A DNA stretch of 64,000 nt, taken from assembly GCA_963920635.1 (NCBI GenBank), contig OY987299.1, forward strand, positions 131,623,373 through 131,687,372. The letters are read 5' to 3'. The DNA is from Pseudeuparius sepicola. Its lineage: Eukaryota; Arthropoda; Insecta; Coleoptera; Anthribidae. Positions 54,533 through 64,000 of the stretch are shown one piece after another. The translations under genes and the position numbers were made by a program. Position 1 is the stretch's first letter. Each line of letters starts with the position of its first letter. The notes under the pieces were generated by a model. The model was not told the DNA's origin. It searched no databases and saw only the letters and a list, made by a program, of their open reading frames with translations.

Positions 54533-54950
54533 TTATCGAAATCGGTCTAATATGAACATTCATCCGCTATTTATCTACCCTTAGGGGTGGAATTTTTTCT
54601 TTAAATTTAAATGGGACAACACCTAAGGTACCCCCTTTCCAATAAAGAAAGAATCATCGAAATCGGTCCAATATGAAATTTCGTCCCCTATATTTTACCC
54701 TTACGGGTGAAATTTTTTCTTCAAATTTAAATGGGGCCACTCGTAAAGTAATCCCTTTCTAATAAAAAGAGAATCATCGAAATCGGTCCCATATGAAATT
54801 TCATCCCCTATTTTTCCACCCTTGGGGTGGAATTTTTTCTTCAAATTTAAATGGGGCCTCCTCTAAGATACTCCCTTTCTAATAAAAAAAAATCATCGAA
54901 ATCGGTTTAATATGAAATTTCATCCCCTAAATTCTCACCCTCACAATGCT
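54533..54950. repeat. ~119-bp tandem repeat, about 3.5 units
   Basis: Units start ATCATCGAAATCGGTC (54533, 54651, 54772, 54889 approximately), then ATATGAAATTTCATCCCCTA and GGGTGGAATTTTTTCTTC. The units diverge by ~10%. ATCGAAATCGGTC-type 3' repeats are common in some RTE/CR1-like retroelement tails, but no RT is visible here. Confidence 0.85.
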
Positions 54951-55450
54951 CCAAACTAGGATGATATACTTCTATCTATTTAACAATAGATCATATAGAG
55001 GTGAAATAATAAGGAAGCCGAGAAGTGATGAAAGTGTGCCAATAGGGTTAAACTATGCAACGGAGGATTCCATATTCAATGACCCCAAAAATTTCGTTTG
55101 CCAATAATTGGCCGAGTTTGAATGACCCTGTACAAACCATCGCGAATAAACGAATAAACTTTAGCCAGTGAAGCAATCCAATACTCGGTTCCTGCTCTCA
55201 CTAGGTACATACCTTGCCGTTCAAGAGTTCCTGGTCTCCCGGGTAATAAGTTTAATGTATCAACAGAGATAATAAAACCAGCGTGGTGTGAAGAAAACAA
55301 ATCATAGTCGGCTACGGTCGGCGTTATATCCCACTCCTATCGGGGGGCAGGTGGACCCAACTCACGACAAAAATCAACACAACGAGGTGCGGAATTTATC
55401 CAACCAGAGAGGTCGGTAAGATGATCCAGAAATCATTACTACAATGTAGT
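54951..55450. other. Intergenic, no gene recognised
   Basis: A short frame at 55076-55300 has no domain. Nothing else is supported. Confidence 0.4.
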
Positions 55451-55469
55451 GAGCTCCATGACATTTGAA

Positions 55470-55625
55470 AATATCTCGATGCATCTTTAATAGAATGTCT
55501 GTGATTTTCCACGAAGTACATATAATATAAGACTGCTTCCTGCATATTCTCAGTTAAAACATGTCGTGGTTTATTTCCCTTTTCCTTAATTTTTAAATTT
55601 CCAGTAATTCTCAATTTGTTATAAA
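55470..55625 (-). pseudogene. HTH transposase-like N-terminal fragment (left arm copy)
   Basis: The minus-strand peptide MRITGNLKIKEKGNKPRHVL, then EAVLYYMYFVENHRHSIKDA, SRYFQMSWSSLH, resembles a psq/CENP-B-like helix-turn-helix (x-S-I-x-D-A-x-x-x-F-x-x-S-x-S-x-L-H). The frame continues ~20 residues and ends without further domain. A mirrored copy lies at 57485-57655. This is a fragment trapped in the palindrome arms, not a functional gene. Confidence 0.4.
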
Positions 55626-55933
55626 TATATTTGAAATACGTGTGATTAGGAATATTCGTGCTTATTTACGGCATTTACGCCTTGCTTTGTATTCTTTTAA
55701 TAGCAAGAAACATAACATTCAACAATTTCGTTTTTTTTTCCCACTAATATTATATAACAATAATATACCAATTTTTACAGCACGATGTGGTAACAAAACA
55801 ATTAAAACCTGATACAATATTTCAATTTTGGTGCATTTTTTTTATTAGGCTCGTAAAGTGGATAAAAAATCTGCACCGCACGCTTGAATATCACTTCCGG
55901 TTTAGCCGGAAGTGGCTCTTTAATATAGTAATA

Positions 55934-57179
55934 TACAGGGTGTTTCATCTTAAGTGCGAACACCCCCGTAAAATTTGTATTCTCCATCCGATTTTAGCCG
56001 CGTTTTTTTCTAAAAATGGGCCACAAAAAACTCTACGTTGGTGCAAAATTTCAGGTCTTAATGTCAATTTTCAAGGCCTACTACAAATTTTTTTTTCTAG
56101 TAAAAAATGACGAAAACCATTTAGCGATTTTTTTATTTAAAATCTGACTCCACAGCGTTAATCAGAACAACCTAAAACCCCCGTATACCAAATTTGAACA
56201 AAAAATATACAGGGAGTTCCATTCTGCAGGCTGTGAAAGTTGAGCAAAATATGAATTTTAAACTCATCTGGAGAGCCAAGTGTGCCATGGAATTACTTAG
56301 AAACAGTTGAATGATGAACAAGACCACTCACAGTGCCGATGTGCAAAGATCCAATAAAAAATATACAAGGTGTTCTTCTCTGTAGCAACTCGAAATGCTG
56401 AATTTTTTTAAACTTTGTTTATACAGGTCAAAAATCGAGTATATCAAAACCATCCCACACATTACAACCGAACTAAGTCTAAAAAATACAGAAGCCTGTC
56501 AGTCAGTAAGTCCATATGAGTTAAGGTGGCTGGTGTGCCACAACAGGAAACGCACAGAAAATGTAGATATCATCTTAGACAGTGACTTTATTGATAAAGG
56601 TCCAACAATTTGAATTGTTTATATTTGTTGGTTGGATGATGTAAAGAAATATATTGCTTTTGTGTTTATTAATAGTTTTTCAATGATTCCAGAGCACTCC
56701 TGACTAGTATAAATTCAGCATTTTGACATCGCCCAGAGAAAAAGACCCTGTACATTTTTGTATTGAATCTTGGCACACCAACACTTTGAGTAGTCCTGTT
56801 GATCATTCAAATGTTTTGACGGGATTCCATGGCACACTTGACTCTCCAGATGCCTTTAAAATTCCTATTTTGCTCAATTTTGACACCCTCCAGAATGGAA
56901 CTCCCTGTATATTTTTTGTTCAAATTTGGTATACGGGAGTTTTAGGTTATTCTGATTAACGCTGTGGTGTCAGATTTTAAATAAAAGAATCGCTAAATGA
57001 TTTTCGTCATTTTTTACTAGAAACAAATTCGCAGTAGGCCTTGAAAATTGAGATTTAGACCTGAAATTTTGCACCGGCGTAGAGTTTTTGTGGCCTATTT
57101 TTAGAAAAAAACGCGGCTAAAATCGAATGGAGAATACAAATTTTACGGGGTGTTCGCACTTAGGATGAAACACCCTGTA
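55934..57179. mobile_element. Inner palindromic element (1246 bp)
   Basis: The ends TACAGGGTGTTTCATC and GATGAAACACCCTGTA are inverse and the arms pair to an axis near 56556. Inside each arm lies the AGACCTGAAATTTTGC-type block shared with 18740-18872. TA flanks. Short ORFs inside are not supported as genes. Confidence 0.88.
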
Positions 57180-57484
57180 TATTACTACATTAAAGAGCCA
57201 CTTCCGGCTAAACCGGAAGTGATATTCAAGCGTGCGGTGCAGATTTTTTATCCACTTTTTGAGCCTAATAAAAAAATGCAACAAAATTGACATCTTGTAT
57301 CAGGTTTTAATTGTTTTGTTACCACATCGTGCTGTGAAAATGGTATATTATTGTTATATAATATTAGTGGGAAAAAAAAACGAAATTATTGAATGTTATG
57401 TTTCTTGCTATTAAAAGAATACAAAGCAAGGCGTAAATGCCGTAAATAAGCACGAATATTCCTAATCACACGTATTTCAAATAT

Positions 57485-57655
57485 ATTTATAACAAATTGA
57501 GAATTACTGGAAATTTAAAAATTAATAAAAAGGGAAATAAACCACGACATGTTTTAACTGAGAATATGCAGGAAGCAGTCTTATATTATATGTACTTCGT
57601 GGAAAATCCCAGACATTCTATTAAAGATGCATCGAGATATTTTCAAATATCATGG
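57485..57655 (+). pseudogene. HTH transposase-like fragment (right arm copy)
   Basis: Mirror of 55470-55625. It encodes RITGNLKINKKGNKPRHVLT and later NPRHSIKDASRYFQISWSS before a stop. It differs from the left copy at several residues, so the two arms have diverged since the inverted duplication. Confidence 0.4.
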
Positions 57656-57660
57656 AGCTC

Positions 57661-58459
57661 AGAGTATTGAAAATGTATAAGTTTAGACCATATATTTATA
57701 TCGCCCAGTTCAAAAACTGTATGAAAATAATAATTATAGAAGGCGAGAATATTGCCGTTAGTATTGGAGAGGCAAGCGATCACTTGTAAATTATCACTAT
57801 AAAGATTACTAATATACAGATTACTACTATTAACTAACTACTATTAGACATTACTCTTCTATTACTACTCCTACGGTAATAATTACTATTACAGATTCTA
57901 TATTGTGAACTGATGAAGCCACTTTTACAACATGTAAACACTCACTATTCATATCTCAGGAGATGAACTACAAGGGAGGGCTAAGTCATTGAGTAAAAGA
58001 ATAATTTATTAATTCCCAGTGGCAATTATTTTTAAGCAACATTTCATCACCTGCAACTTCCCTTCTATGGTTTGTTTTAGACAAAATCTAGTTGCCACAA
58101 CCTAATATTCTACCTCTTGCACAGCACTACGATTTGCTCGTTAACACCGCGAACATTTAGAGCTTTTGTTTATTTATCGTTGCACAATAAGGTGAGGTTT
58201 ATCGTCTCGAGTGACAGCGCTTTATTTGCTCTTATTTACGTAGAAAGTTCGAAGAAATGCGCAGAGGTTGAAAGGGAGCCAGCGCCGGTGCGGTACTTCC
58301 TGTTTGTCACTGGTCTGGGGCAGATGGAGGAATAGGTGTCTATTCTGGAGAATAAATAATAATAACACACTTGCAATATTATGTAGGTATAGATATGTAT
58401 AGGTAAGTAAATAGATGCCTGTAGAGTCAGTACCTAAGTATAAACAAAATAACGCGAAT
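57661..58459. other. Intergenic, ATTACT-rich low complexity, no gene
   Basis: 57795-57900 is built of ATTACT/ACTATT words. Remaining frames have no domain. Confidence 0.4.
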
Positions 58460-58468
58460 TCCACTCAC

Positions 58469-58860
58469 CGGGCCCTACGATAAAGACAGGCCCTGGCGCA
58501 CGAAAATCACCTGACCATATTAGTCCGACGTCACATGTCATTTGTCAGATACCTGAAAGCTGCAGCTTGGGTTTTGAGAGGTTTTAAATGTGTTTTTATG
58601 TGTTATGTGTTATGGCCTCTGGGTTATGGGTGGGAACCGTGCCGTCCAGGAGTATTGGTGCAGCTCGCGCCAACGCGAGAGCGCTGTAAGGGGAATTTTC
58701 CCCCCGGAATGGACAGGGGAGATCCGCGAGTTCAGACGGTCCGGGTGGCTGGAAGCCGTTCCCGTTGACCACGTTCGGGTTTGTGTATTTTGTATTCACC
58801 ATTCACCTTGTGCTGTAACGTACTCGAGGATTTTCGGTGTCGACCCATGCCCTGATACGG

Positions 58861-58911
<51 letters not shown>

Positions 58912-58925
58912 TATCGTTGGCATCA
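58469..58925. mobile_element. Element N, copy 2 (457 bp, inverted)
   Basis: The left end CGGGCCCTACGATAAAGACA matches the right end of copy 1 in inverse. The right end TTTATCGTTGGCATCA is kept, but the adjoining TIR is replaced by an AT microsatellite. Flanks TCCACTCAC (58460-58468) and TCCAATCAC (58926-58934) are a 9-bp duplication with one mismatch, supporting the 9-bp TSD. Shared interior with copy 1 includes the GACGGTCCGGGTG and ACTCGAGGATTTTCG blocks. Confidence 0.8.
58862..58911. repeat. AT dinucleotide microsatellite
   Basis: About 25 AT/TA units with one interrupting G, inside the right end of element N copy 2. Confidence 0.95.
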
Positions 58926-58934
58926 TCCAATCAC

Positions 58935-60539
58935 GTAATGACACATTTTCTCGCTTTTGAACTTGTGAAACACTTTCCCTTGCTTAGTACTTACGATTGA
59001 TCGAAAAAATTACCAACTAACTAAACCAAATTATCGAAAACACAAACAGAAAAAACCAATTGCCGTATGATAACAAGTCCTTCTGACGTCACCTTAGTCC
59101 TCAGCAATCATGCAAACCGATGATTGCGGGCATCGAACAGAACGCTTTGTTCTTCTGGAACTGGGTCAGCCGCAGCACTAAACCTAGAGGTGTAATAGAT
59201 GATTTCGTGTGATTTTTTGAGTGACTGTTCGTGAGCGTAATTATTTAAGCGGATCGCCGCAAAAAAAACAGGCGGAATAACAGACAGATTACAAAGAACA
59301 CTGTCAGAAAACAGTAAATAATCACCGCAGAAAAACTAAACAATCCGAACGGTTCGTTTAATGTTATTACAAGGATTTGTTGCTCGCAATCGCTTTTTTT
59401 AGATGTTGGACATTCTTCAGGAAGCTGTAGTTATATAGGTATCTGCTCGTACTTGTAATAACATAACCTTTCCGGCGAAGAACAAGTATATCTATTATGT
59501 AAGCAACATAATATAATATAGTGACGATTCACGTTGTACCTAATCGTGCAGCAAATTGATGTAATAAGCCGATGCACCTTATAAAAAAAAACGCTGCGTA
59601 TTGCATCGAGAATCTATAAAAAATGCTAAATCTTATGGGGCTGCAGTGGCGATGTTGGGAGCATTGCTAAATATTTGGACTGCATGTTTTTGTGCCTTAG
59701 ATCGACCTTGGTTTGAATCGAGGTCGAGGCAGACTGCATGCACATGTCTTTATGGCCAAGAGCGCTGGACAAATTGTGGATTCAGGGTATTACACCTACT
59801 ATAGCTTTATCTGTGTGATTTACTGAATTGTACTACATTCACTGGGATTATTACGGCTTTCGGGGGTTTCGGTAGTACTTGAGCAAAAGCTATTCTAGTT
59901 CTATCGTGAAACGTCGGCCTTTGCCGCAAACGGCAACGAAGGCAAAATAATAGTAACTGCCCCCCTACCCCGCCCAAGCATTCAGTTGCTTCTGGAGTAC
60001 TCCTAGTTTTGAGTATTGTGAGGGTGAGAATTATTATTACCGGAATCCATCAAATTTAGTTGTGACTTTATATTTATAACATTTCCAAATAATTCATAAA
60101 ATAACCACACAATAGGGGCTACATTTAAATCCTTTTATTATTTTTCGGAAAATTAATTTTAGTGATTAAAAAACCAACGAAGGCCAAATATAACAAAAAC
60201 AAATTGAATTATAAAATTTTAACAATGGTAGGTACTCCTTTGATGGCTAAGGAGTTGCTTAATAAAAATTACTAACTGTCAAACCGATATTTCTATATGA
60301 ACGTCAAAGCTGGACAAATCTACTTCAAATTTCAGAAAAAAAACGTGTTTCTAAATTCTAGACACATTTTATGTATAATGTCAAAAATTACGTTTGCAGG
60401 CCTACACATAACAGTGTATCGTGCAAACAACTATCAATGTCTCCTTTATGAATACCCTTATTATTTAGTTAGGGTTGGTTTCCTTGTAGAATAAGATCTA
60501 CTTTATTGCACTGTGTTGATATTTTGATAATAAATAAAT
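58935..60539. other. Intergenic; possible SINE-like fragment, no gene
   Basis: 59640-59800 has a weak B-box-like GGTTTGAATCG (59710-59720), followed by GTCGAGGCAGACTGCATG. It is not convincing as an RNA gene. 59985-60045 is the short repeat shared with 43030-43100. Confidence 0.3.
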
Positions 60540-61045
60540 ACAGGGTGATCAAAAACGAACATTAAAAATTAAATTGATTATTTCCCTCGTCTTAATTTCC
60601 ACCAATCACAAACGCGCAATTTTGAATTACAAATGGTTTCTAGATGGAAAAACTGTATGACAGCACCCGTCAGCAGTTTTTTCGAGTTTACCCGCGGCAA
60701 CACTTGACAGCTGTTGTATAATAGGTAGTATGTTTTGTAAGCTATGTGTATGCAGAATAATCTGTTACTCATGAAATAGTTTTGTCAAATACCATTCGGG
60801 CATCTAATTTTTCCTGTGAAAAAATCCAAAAAAGTAATATTTTTTAACAAAATCCATTCGTGCAGGTGCAAAAATCCGGGTCTTCGACTCGGACCTTTGT
60901 TGCCACCAGCACTCATGCTTTTTGTTAAAATATTACTTTGCAACGTGTTTTTTCGATTTTTTTCGGAAAAATTAGATGCCCTTATGATATTACTTACGAA
61001 AAAATCTTTAAAAGACTTTTTTTTTCAAACGGATACACCCTATTT
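60540..61045. repeat. Foldback-like segment with palindrome at 60795-60985
   Basis: TACAGGGTGATCAAAAACGA at 60540 looks like a mariner-type end. Inside, GGGCATCTAATTTTTCC and AGTAATATTTTTTAACAAAA at 60799-60848 are mirrored at 60905-60983. A possible far end GGATACACCCTA is near 61023, but matching is poor. Confidence 0.5.
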
Positions 61046-61243
61046 TTATAATTTTATCTCTTTTAGAATTAACAATAAGGCTGACTTTGTATAAAGTATT
61101 TTTTTCGAGAAATCGATGACGAGAGTTCGCATGAAGTATTTTAAAATTAAAACTTCGGACTGCCCCCAAACCAACTAACTCCTCACTAAGGTATATTTTG
61201 CTTTTTGCTAAATCGTTTTTTCTTTGACTACACTGCATCTACA

Positions 61244-61668
61244 CTCTATTCAAACTAAATGCAAGTGGCGCATAAACATTTACACGATGGAAGCGCGTGA
61301 ACAATTCTGAGGGCTAATAAGAGCCAGGGCCGCATTAAGGACGATCTCTATGAATTTTATAATATAAAATATTAAAATAATATGCCCAGTGTTAAGAACT
61401 TTAAAAACAAACTTTTATGGCACACCTAGTCATTCACTTACCTGCAAATTTCTACTATTAACGCAAATAGTAGCTCCTACAATTAATAAACAGCGAAAGA
61501 ATTATATCGGAAAAAATAAAGGTCCACTTGCAACTCAATACACCTCTGTAAGAAACACCGACTCGCTGCACTCGCCCGCCGGCCAATAGCAAGCCGATGA
61601 CGTGCGTATCACGCTCTAGCCATGCAACAACTTGTGTTTATATTTCACTTGCGTTTAGTTTGAATAGA
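61244..61668. mobile_element. Element S, copy 2, with both inverted ends
   Basis: The left end TCTATTCAAACTAAATGCAA and the right end TTGCGTTTAGTTTGAATAGA are inverse over ~24 bp. The body is homologous to 32373-32803. I could not establish a TSD. Non-coding. Confidence 0.75.
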
Positions 61669-63450
61669 TAATAGTAGCGTTTGGTATAGACCTTTTTAGT
61701 GTCACCCTATACATTATATACACATAAGCTAGAAAGTGTTATGACCTATATTTACCACCCTATAACTGGGACAAGCCGCGCACAACGGCATAATTTTTAA
61801 CGAAGAAATACCGAGGGAAATTACACTCTATTGTTCAGATTTATTGCAAAAACGGTGCCCAGTTGTATTTAGCTGGGTTACGAGGGTGGATGGGAAAAAA
61901 TGGGCGCTACAGTTATGCCTTTACCTAGGCCGCGCCGGCCGTTAAGATTTCGTAACCGTTAATGAGCAGGGGCGTACAACGAAAAAATTACTTACCGGTA
62001 TTAAAATTACATTTGACGTTTTTTATTAGTAGCTCGTTCTCTAGGTAAACAGTATCGGCCTTTTTCACTAAGGTAAGTAGGTAATTTGAACAAATTACCT
62101 ACTTACCTTTAATCCCGATTTTGCATTAAGATAACTCATTTGTTTTTATTGGGGAAAGAGTTGTAACAGGATTTAAATATATCCTATTTGCCCTGTTGCC
62201 ATAACAATAATATCTAATTATGATCGAGATTTCCAATATTAAAGTCAGTTGTTTGTAACTCGTCCAAAATTTGAAATATTAAATTTTCCAGTTAGCTCAA
62301 AAATGAGAAATAGACAGGTATGTAACAGCAAAACGTTAATAACAACACTTCCCGCTAGCAAAAAAATTGTAAATTGCATATTGCAATAAAGAAATGGAAT
62401 AAATTAAATAAATATGAATATGGTTGTCGTGATGGTGTTGTCCAAATACCTACAGTTTGAAGGTTTAGAAGTGTAGCATCTTCATATGGGAAAAATAACT
62501 ACCATACTAATATTTTCATTCCCAGCCGATTTTCAAGGTACGACACTGACCAAGTTCTAATAAACCCGTCGCAAATGGCGAGATAAAACTGCTTTTAATA
62601 TATTAAATGCAGTATATCACTTTGTTTTTGCTAGAACTCACCTAACCGGTGGATAAACGCCGTCTCTGAATCAAGACTAGGAAGTCTTGGGAAAACAGAC
62701 ACGAGTTGAATTAATATTTTTATTAGCTTATTTAAAAACCATGCGCTGAAATATAGTGCGACAACAAAGTCGGAATTTTTTTTGCAAAACTATTTGAAAT
62801 TTGACTCCCTCTATTTTTGTTTCACAGACTCTACTTTATATTAAAGAAATTCGTAGTTTAACTACTTTTTCTTAGTTAAATATCGTATATTTTAAAGCAA
62901 AAATATATAATTCGTTATCGAAAATAACACAACATACTTATTACTTAGTCGTTATTTACAAGATTGTTTTCTTTAAAATATATTATGTACCTACTTGAAA
63001 TAATATTTACCTACGAAAATATGTATAAGATATACTTACATTTCATTATAATAAAAATTGGCAGAAGATGAAAATTGCTGTTACGCTTATGTATACAGGG
63101 TGATTCATATATGATGTAAAAAAAAGTTAACCACAGGTAGGAAAAAAATGGCTTAATACGAATCCGAAATTTAAAAAATTCAAAAGTCAACAAAAACAAA
63201 TATTTTCAGAAGTGTATTAAAATGAAAATTTCGCACTTACCTGTTCCAACCAATCAGAAGCCTTTATTTTGAACCGTTACCATGGCAACCCAAGTATTTT
63301 TCTGAATTTTTTTGCGCTAAGAGTAGGACCCTGGAGAGAATTATAGTGGAAATTTTTTTATATAAAATAAAGTGTCACTTTTGATTAAATATTAAATTGA
63401 GTGAAAGAATAAACTATGAACTATGTTAAATTTTTGCGAAAGTTTCTTAC
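61669..63450. other. AT-rich intergenic, no gene recognised
   Basis: Contains a perfect small hairpin (62070-62109) and a lone mariner-like end TACAGGGTGATTCATA at about 63095. No supported ORF. Confidence 0.4.
62070..62109. repeat. Perfect 18-bp-arm hairpin
   Basis: AAGGTAAGTAGGTAATTT pairs with its exact inverse across a 4-base loop GAAC. The next bases are TTAATC, not a T-tract, so it is not an obvious terminator. Confidence 0.9.
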
Positions 63451-63451
63451 C

Positions 63452-63596
63452 GAATACCACTACAGGTTAAATTCTTTCTCGGTCATGAATATTTTAAGAA
63501 AAGTATCCCTAGCCTGCGGCTCGAGATAATTTCGAAAAAGTATTCATGCCCTTGAAAAAAATTTCGGAAATTATTTAACCTCTAGTGGTAATACGT
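63452..63596. repeat. Small palindrome (145 bp)
   Basis: ATACCACTACAGGTTAAATT and TCGGTCATGAATA in the left part are mirrored by TATTCATGCC and AATTATTTAACCTCTAGTGG in the right, with imperfect pairing. A second, shorter inverted pair (ACTGAAAATTTTGT / ACAAAATTTTCAGT) lies at 63609-63683. Confidence 0.7.
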
Positions 63597-64000
63597 GTGA
63601 AAAAAAAACTGAAAATTTTGTAATAAATGTTTATTTGATAATGATAAATATTTTGATAAATATTTAATACAAAATTTTCAGTAGACAATAACAACATTTT
63701 TAGCAAACAATTTAATCCATTTTTGGGAGTTTATCTCCATGAGGATCATAACTTTTCAATATTCTTAGTTTATTGTAAAGAATATTTTGGCTGGAATACC
63801 CGTTATTTCACTTTTTTAATAATAAACTATATTTAGAAAAATGCAATTATATTTTCATGCAAAAACTCCCCAATTTATTACTAATGGAGTCAAGATTACT
63901 AATGTCTAATAATAATTCATTCCTATCCGCTGCCGCCTGGCCGTATTTTAAATTGACCTCACGGGTTATTGTGGCAATCCACAAGGATAAATGCAATGCA

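Larger units (their letters stand above)
55451..57660. mobile_element. 2.2-kb palindrome with a second palindrome at its axis
   Basis: The outer arms 55451-55933 and 57180-57660 are inverted copies (GAGCTCCATGA ... TCATGGAGCTC outermost), with the mirrored CTTCCGG-T/C-TTAGCCGGAAG hairpin next to the inner element. The inner element 55934-57179 begins TACAGGGTGTTTCATC and ends with its inverse. Removing it leaves the perfect centre TAGTAATATATATTACTA. The outer arms contain coding remains (see the HTH fragment). Confidence 0.9.

Noticed and set aside
58590..59000. 136-codon plus-strand ORF
   Set aside because: It runs through element N and the AT microsatellite (an IYIYIY tract) and is not a real gene.

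Overview
The window looks like AT-rich, gene-poor arthropod nuclear DNA, most likely from a large, transposon-laden insect genome. A leaf-beetle-like genome is my guess and is not proven. I see no complete conserved host gene, no rRNA, no CRISPR array and no bacterial-style operon. Almost everything recognisable is mobile DNA: hAT-type elements with 8-bp target-site duplications (TSDs), TA-flanked foldback (palindromic) elements, decayed mariner/IS630, Penelope and possible Mutator coding relics, a probable tRNA-derived SINE, and minisatellites. Only one long intact transposase ORF is present, the C-terminal half of a CGGBP1-like hAT transposase at 14122-14964.

Layout, 1-19 kb: a truncated copy of hAT family 1 (779-1768); a 2-kb hAT-like element with perfect 59-bp terminal inverted repeats (TIRs) (2163-4148); a 2.1-kb palindrome with a second palindrome at its exact centre (4558-6683, inner 5292-5957); a Penelope reverse transcriptase relic (about 7190-7690); a SINE split by a 1.4-kb palindrome (7798-9425); a short deleted copy of family 1 (12708-13359); a CGGBP1-like hAT (13938-15181) sitting near the loop of a foldback; and a train of four end-to-end TA-flanked elements (15755-18663).

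19-41 kb: hAT family 2 (19617-21571) contains a full family 1 copy (19914-21037). Another family 1 copy lies in opposite orientation at 23905-25035. An element with a 6-bp duplication and recurrent internal boxes (25728-26988) is repeated in inverse orientation at 40054-41263, inside the arm of a 3.2-kb inverted-repeat element (38116-41314) that also holds a hAT-like insertion (39017-39863). Between them are a THAP-like exon, a mariner relic, a GATC-type minisatellite, a foldback (31490-32321), a second family 2 copy carrying a private 42-bp minisatellite (33266-34239), a half-palindrome (34353-35089) and an element with a 9-bp duplication (35475-36547).

41-64 kb: a possible zinc-ribbon terminal exon, a short array of YY1/Pho-like motifs, small palindromes, a decayed DDE_3 transposase (48598-49363), and the most striking locus, 50257-52454. 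There an apparent P-like element carrying a THAP-domain exon with a 57-nt intron holds a hAT-like element, which in turn holds a foldback. Beyond it are another family 1 copy (52687-53824), a palindrome followed by a 119-bp tandem array, a second palindrome-within-palindrome (55451-57660), and a second copy of the 9-bp-duplication element (58469-58925).

The elements do not form a pathway. The order of events can be read from nesting and TSDs. Family 1 copies are nearly identical with perfect TSDs and look recent. They also carry a TATA box preceded by three GAANTTY decamers resembling a heat-shock promoter. The recurring architecture of one palindromic element at the exact symmetry axis of another is the pattern I would follow up first.
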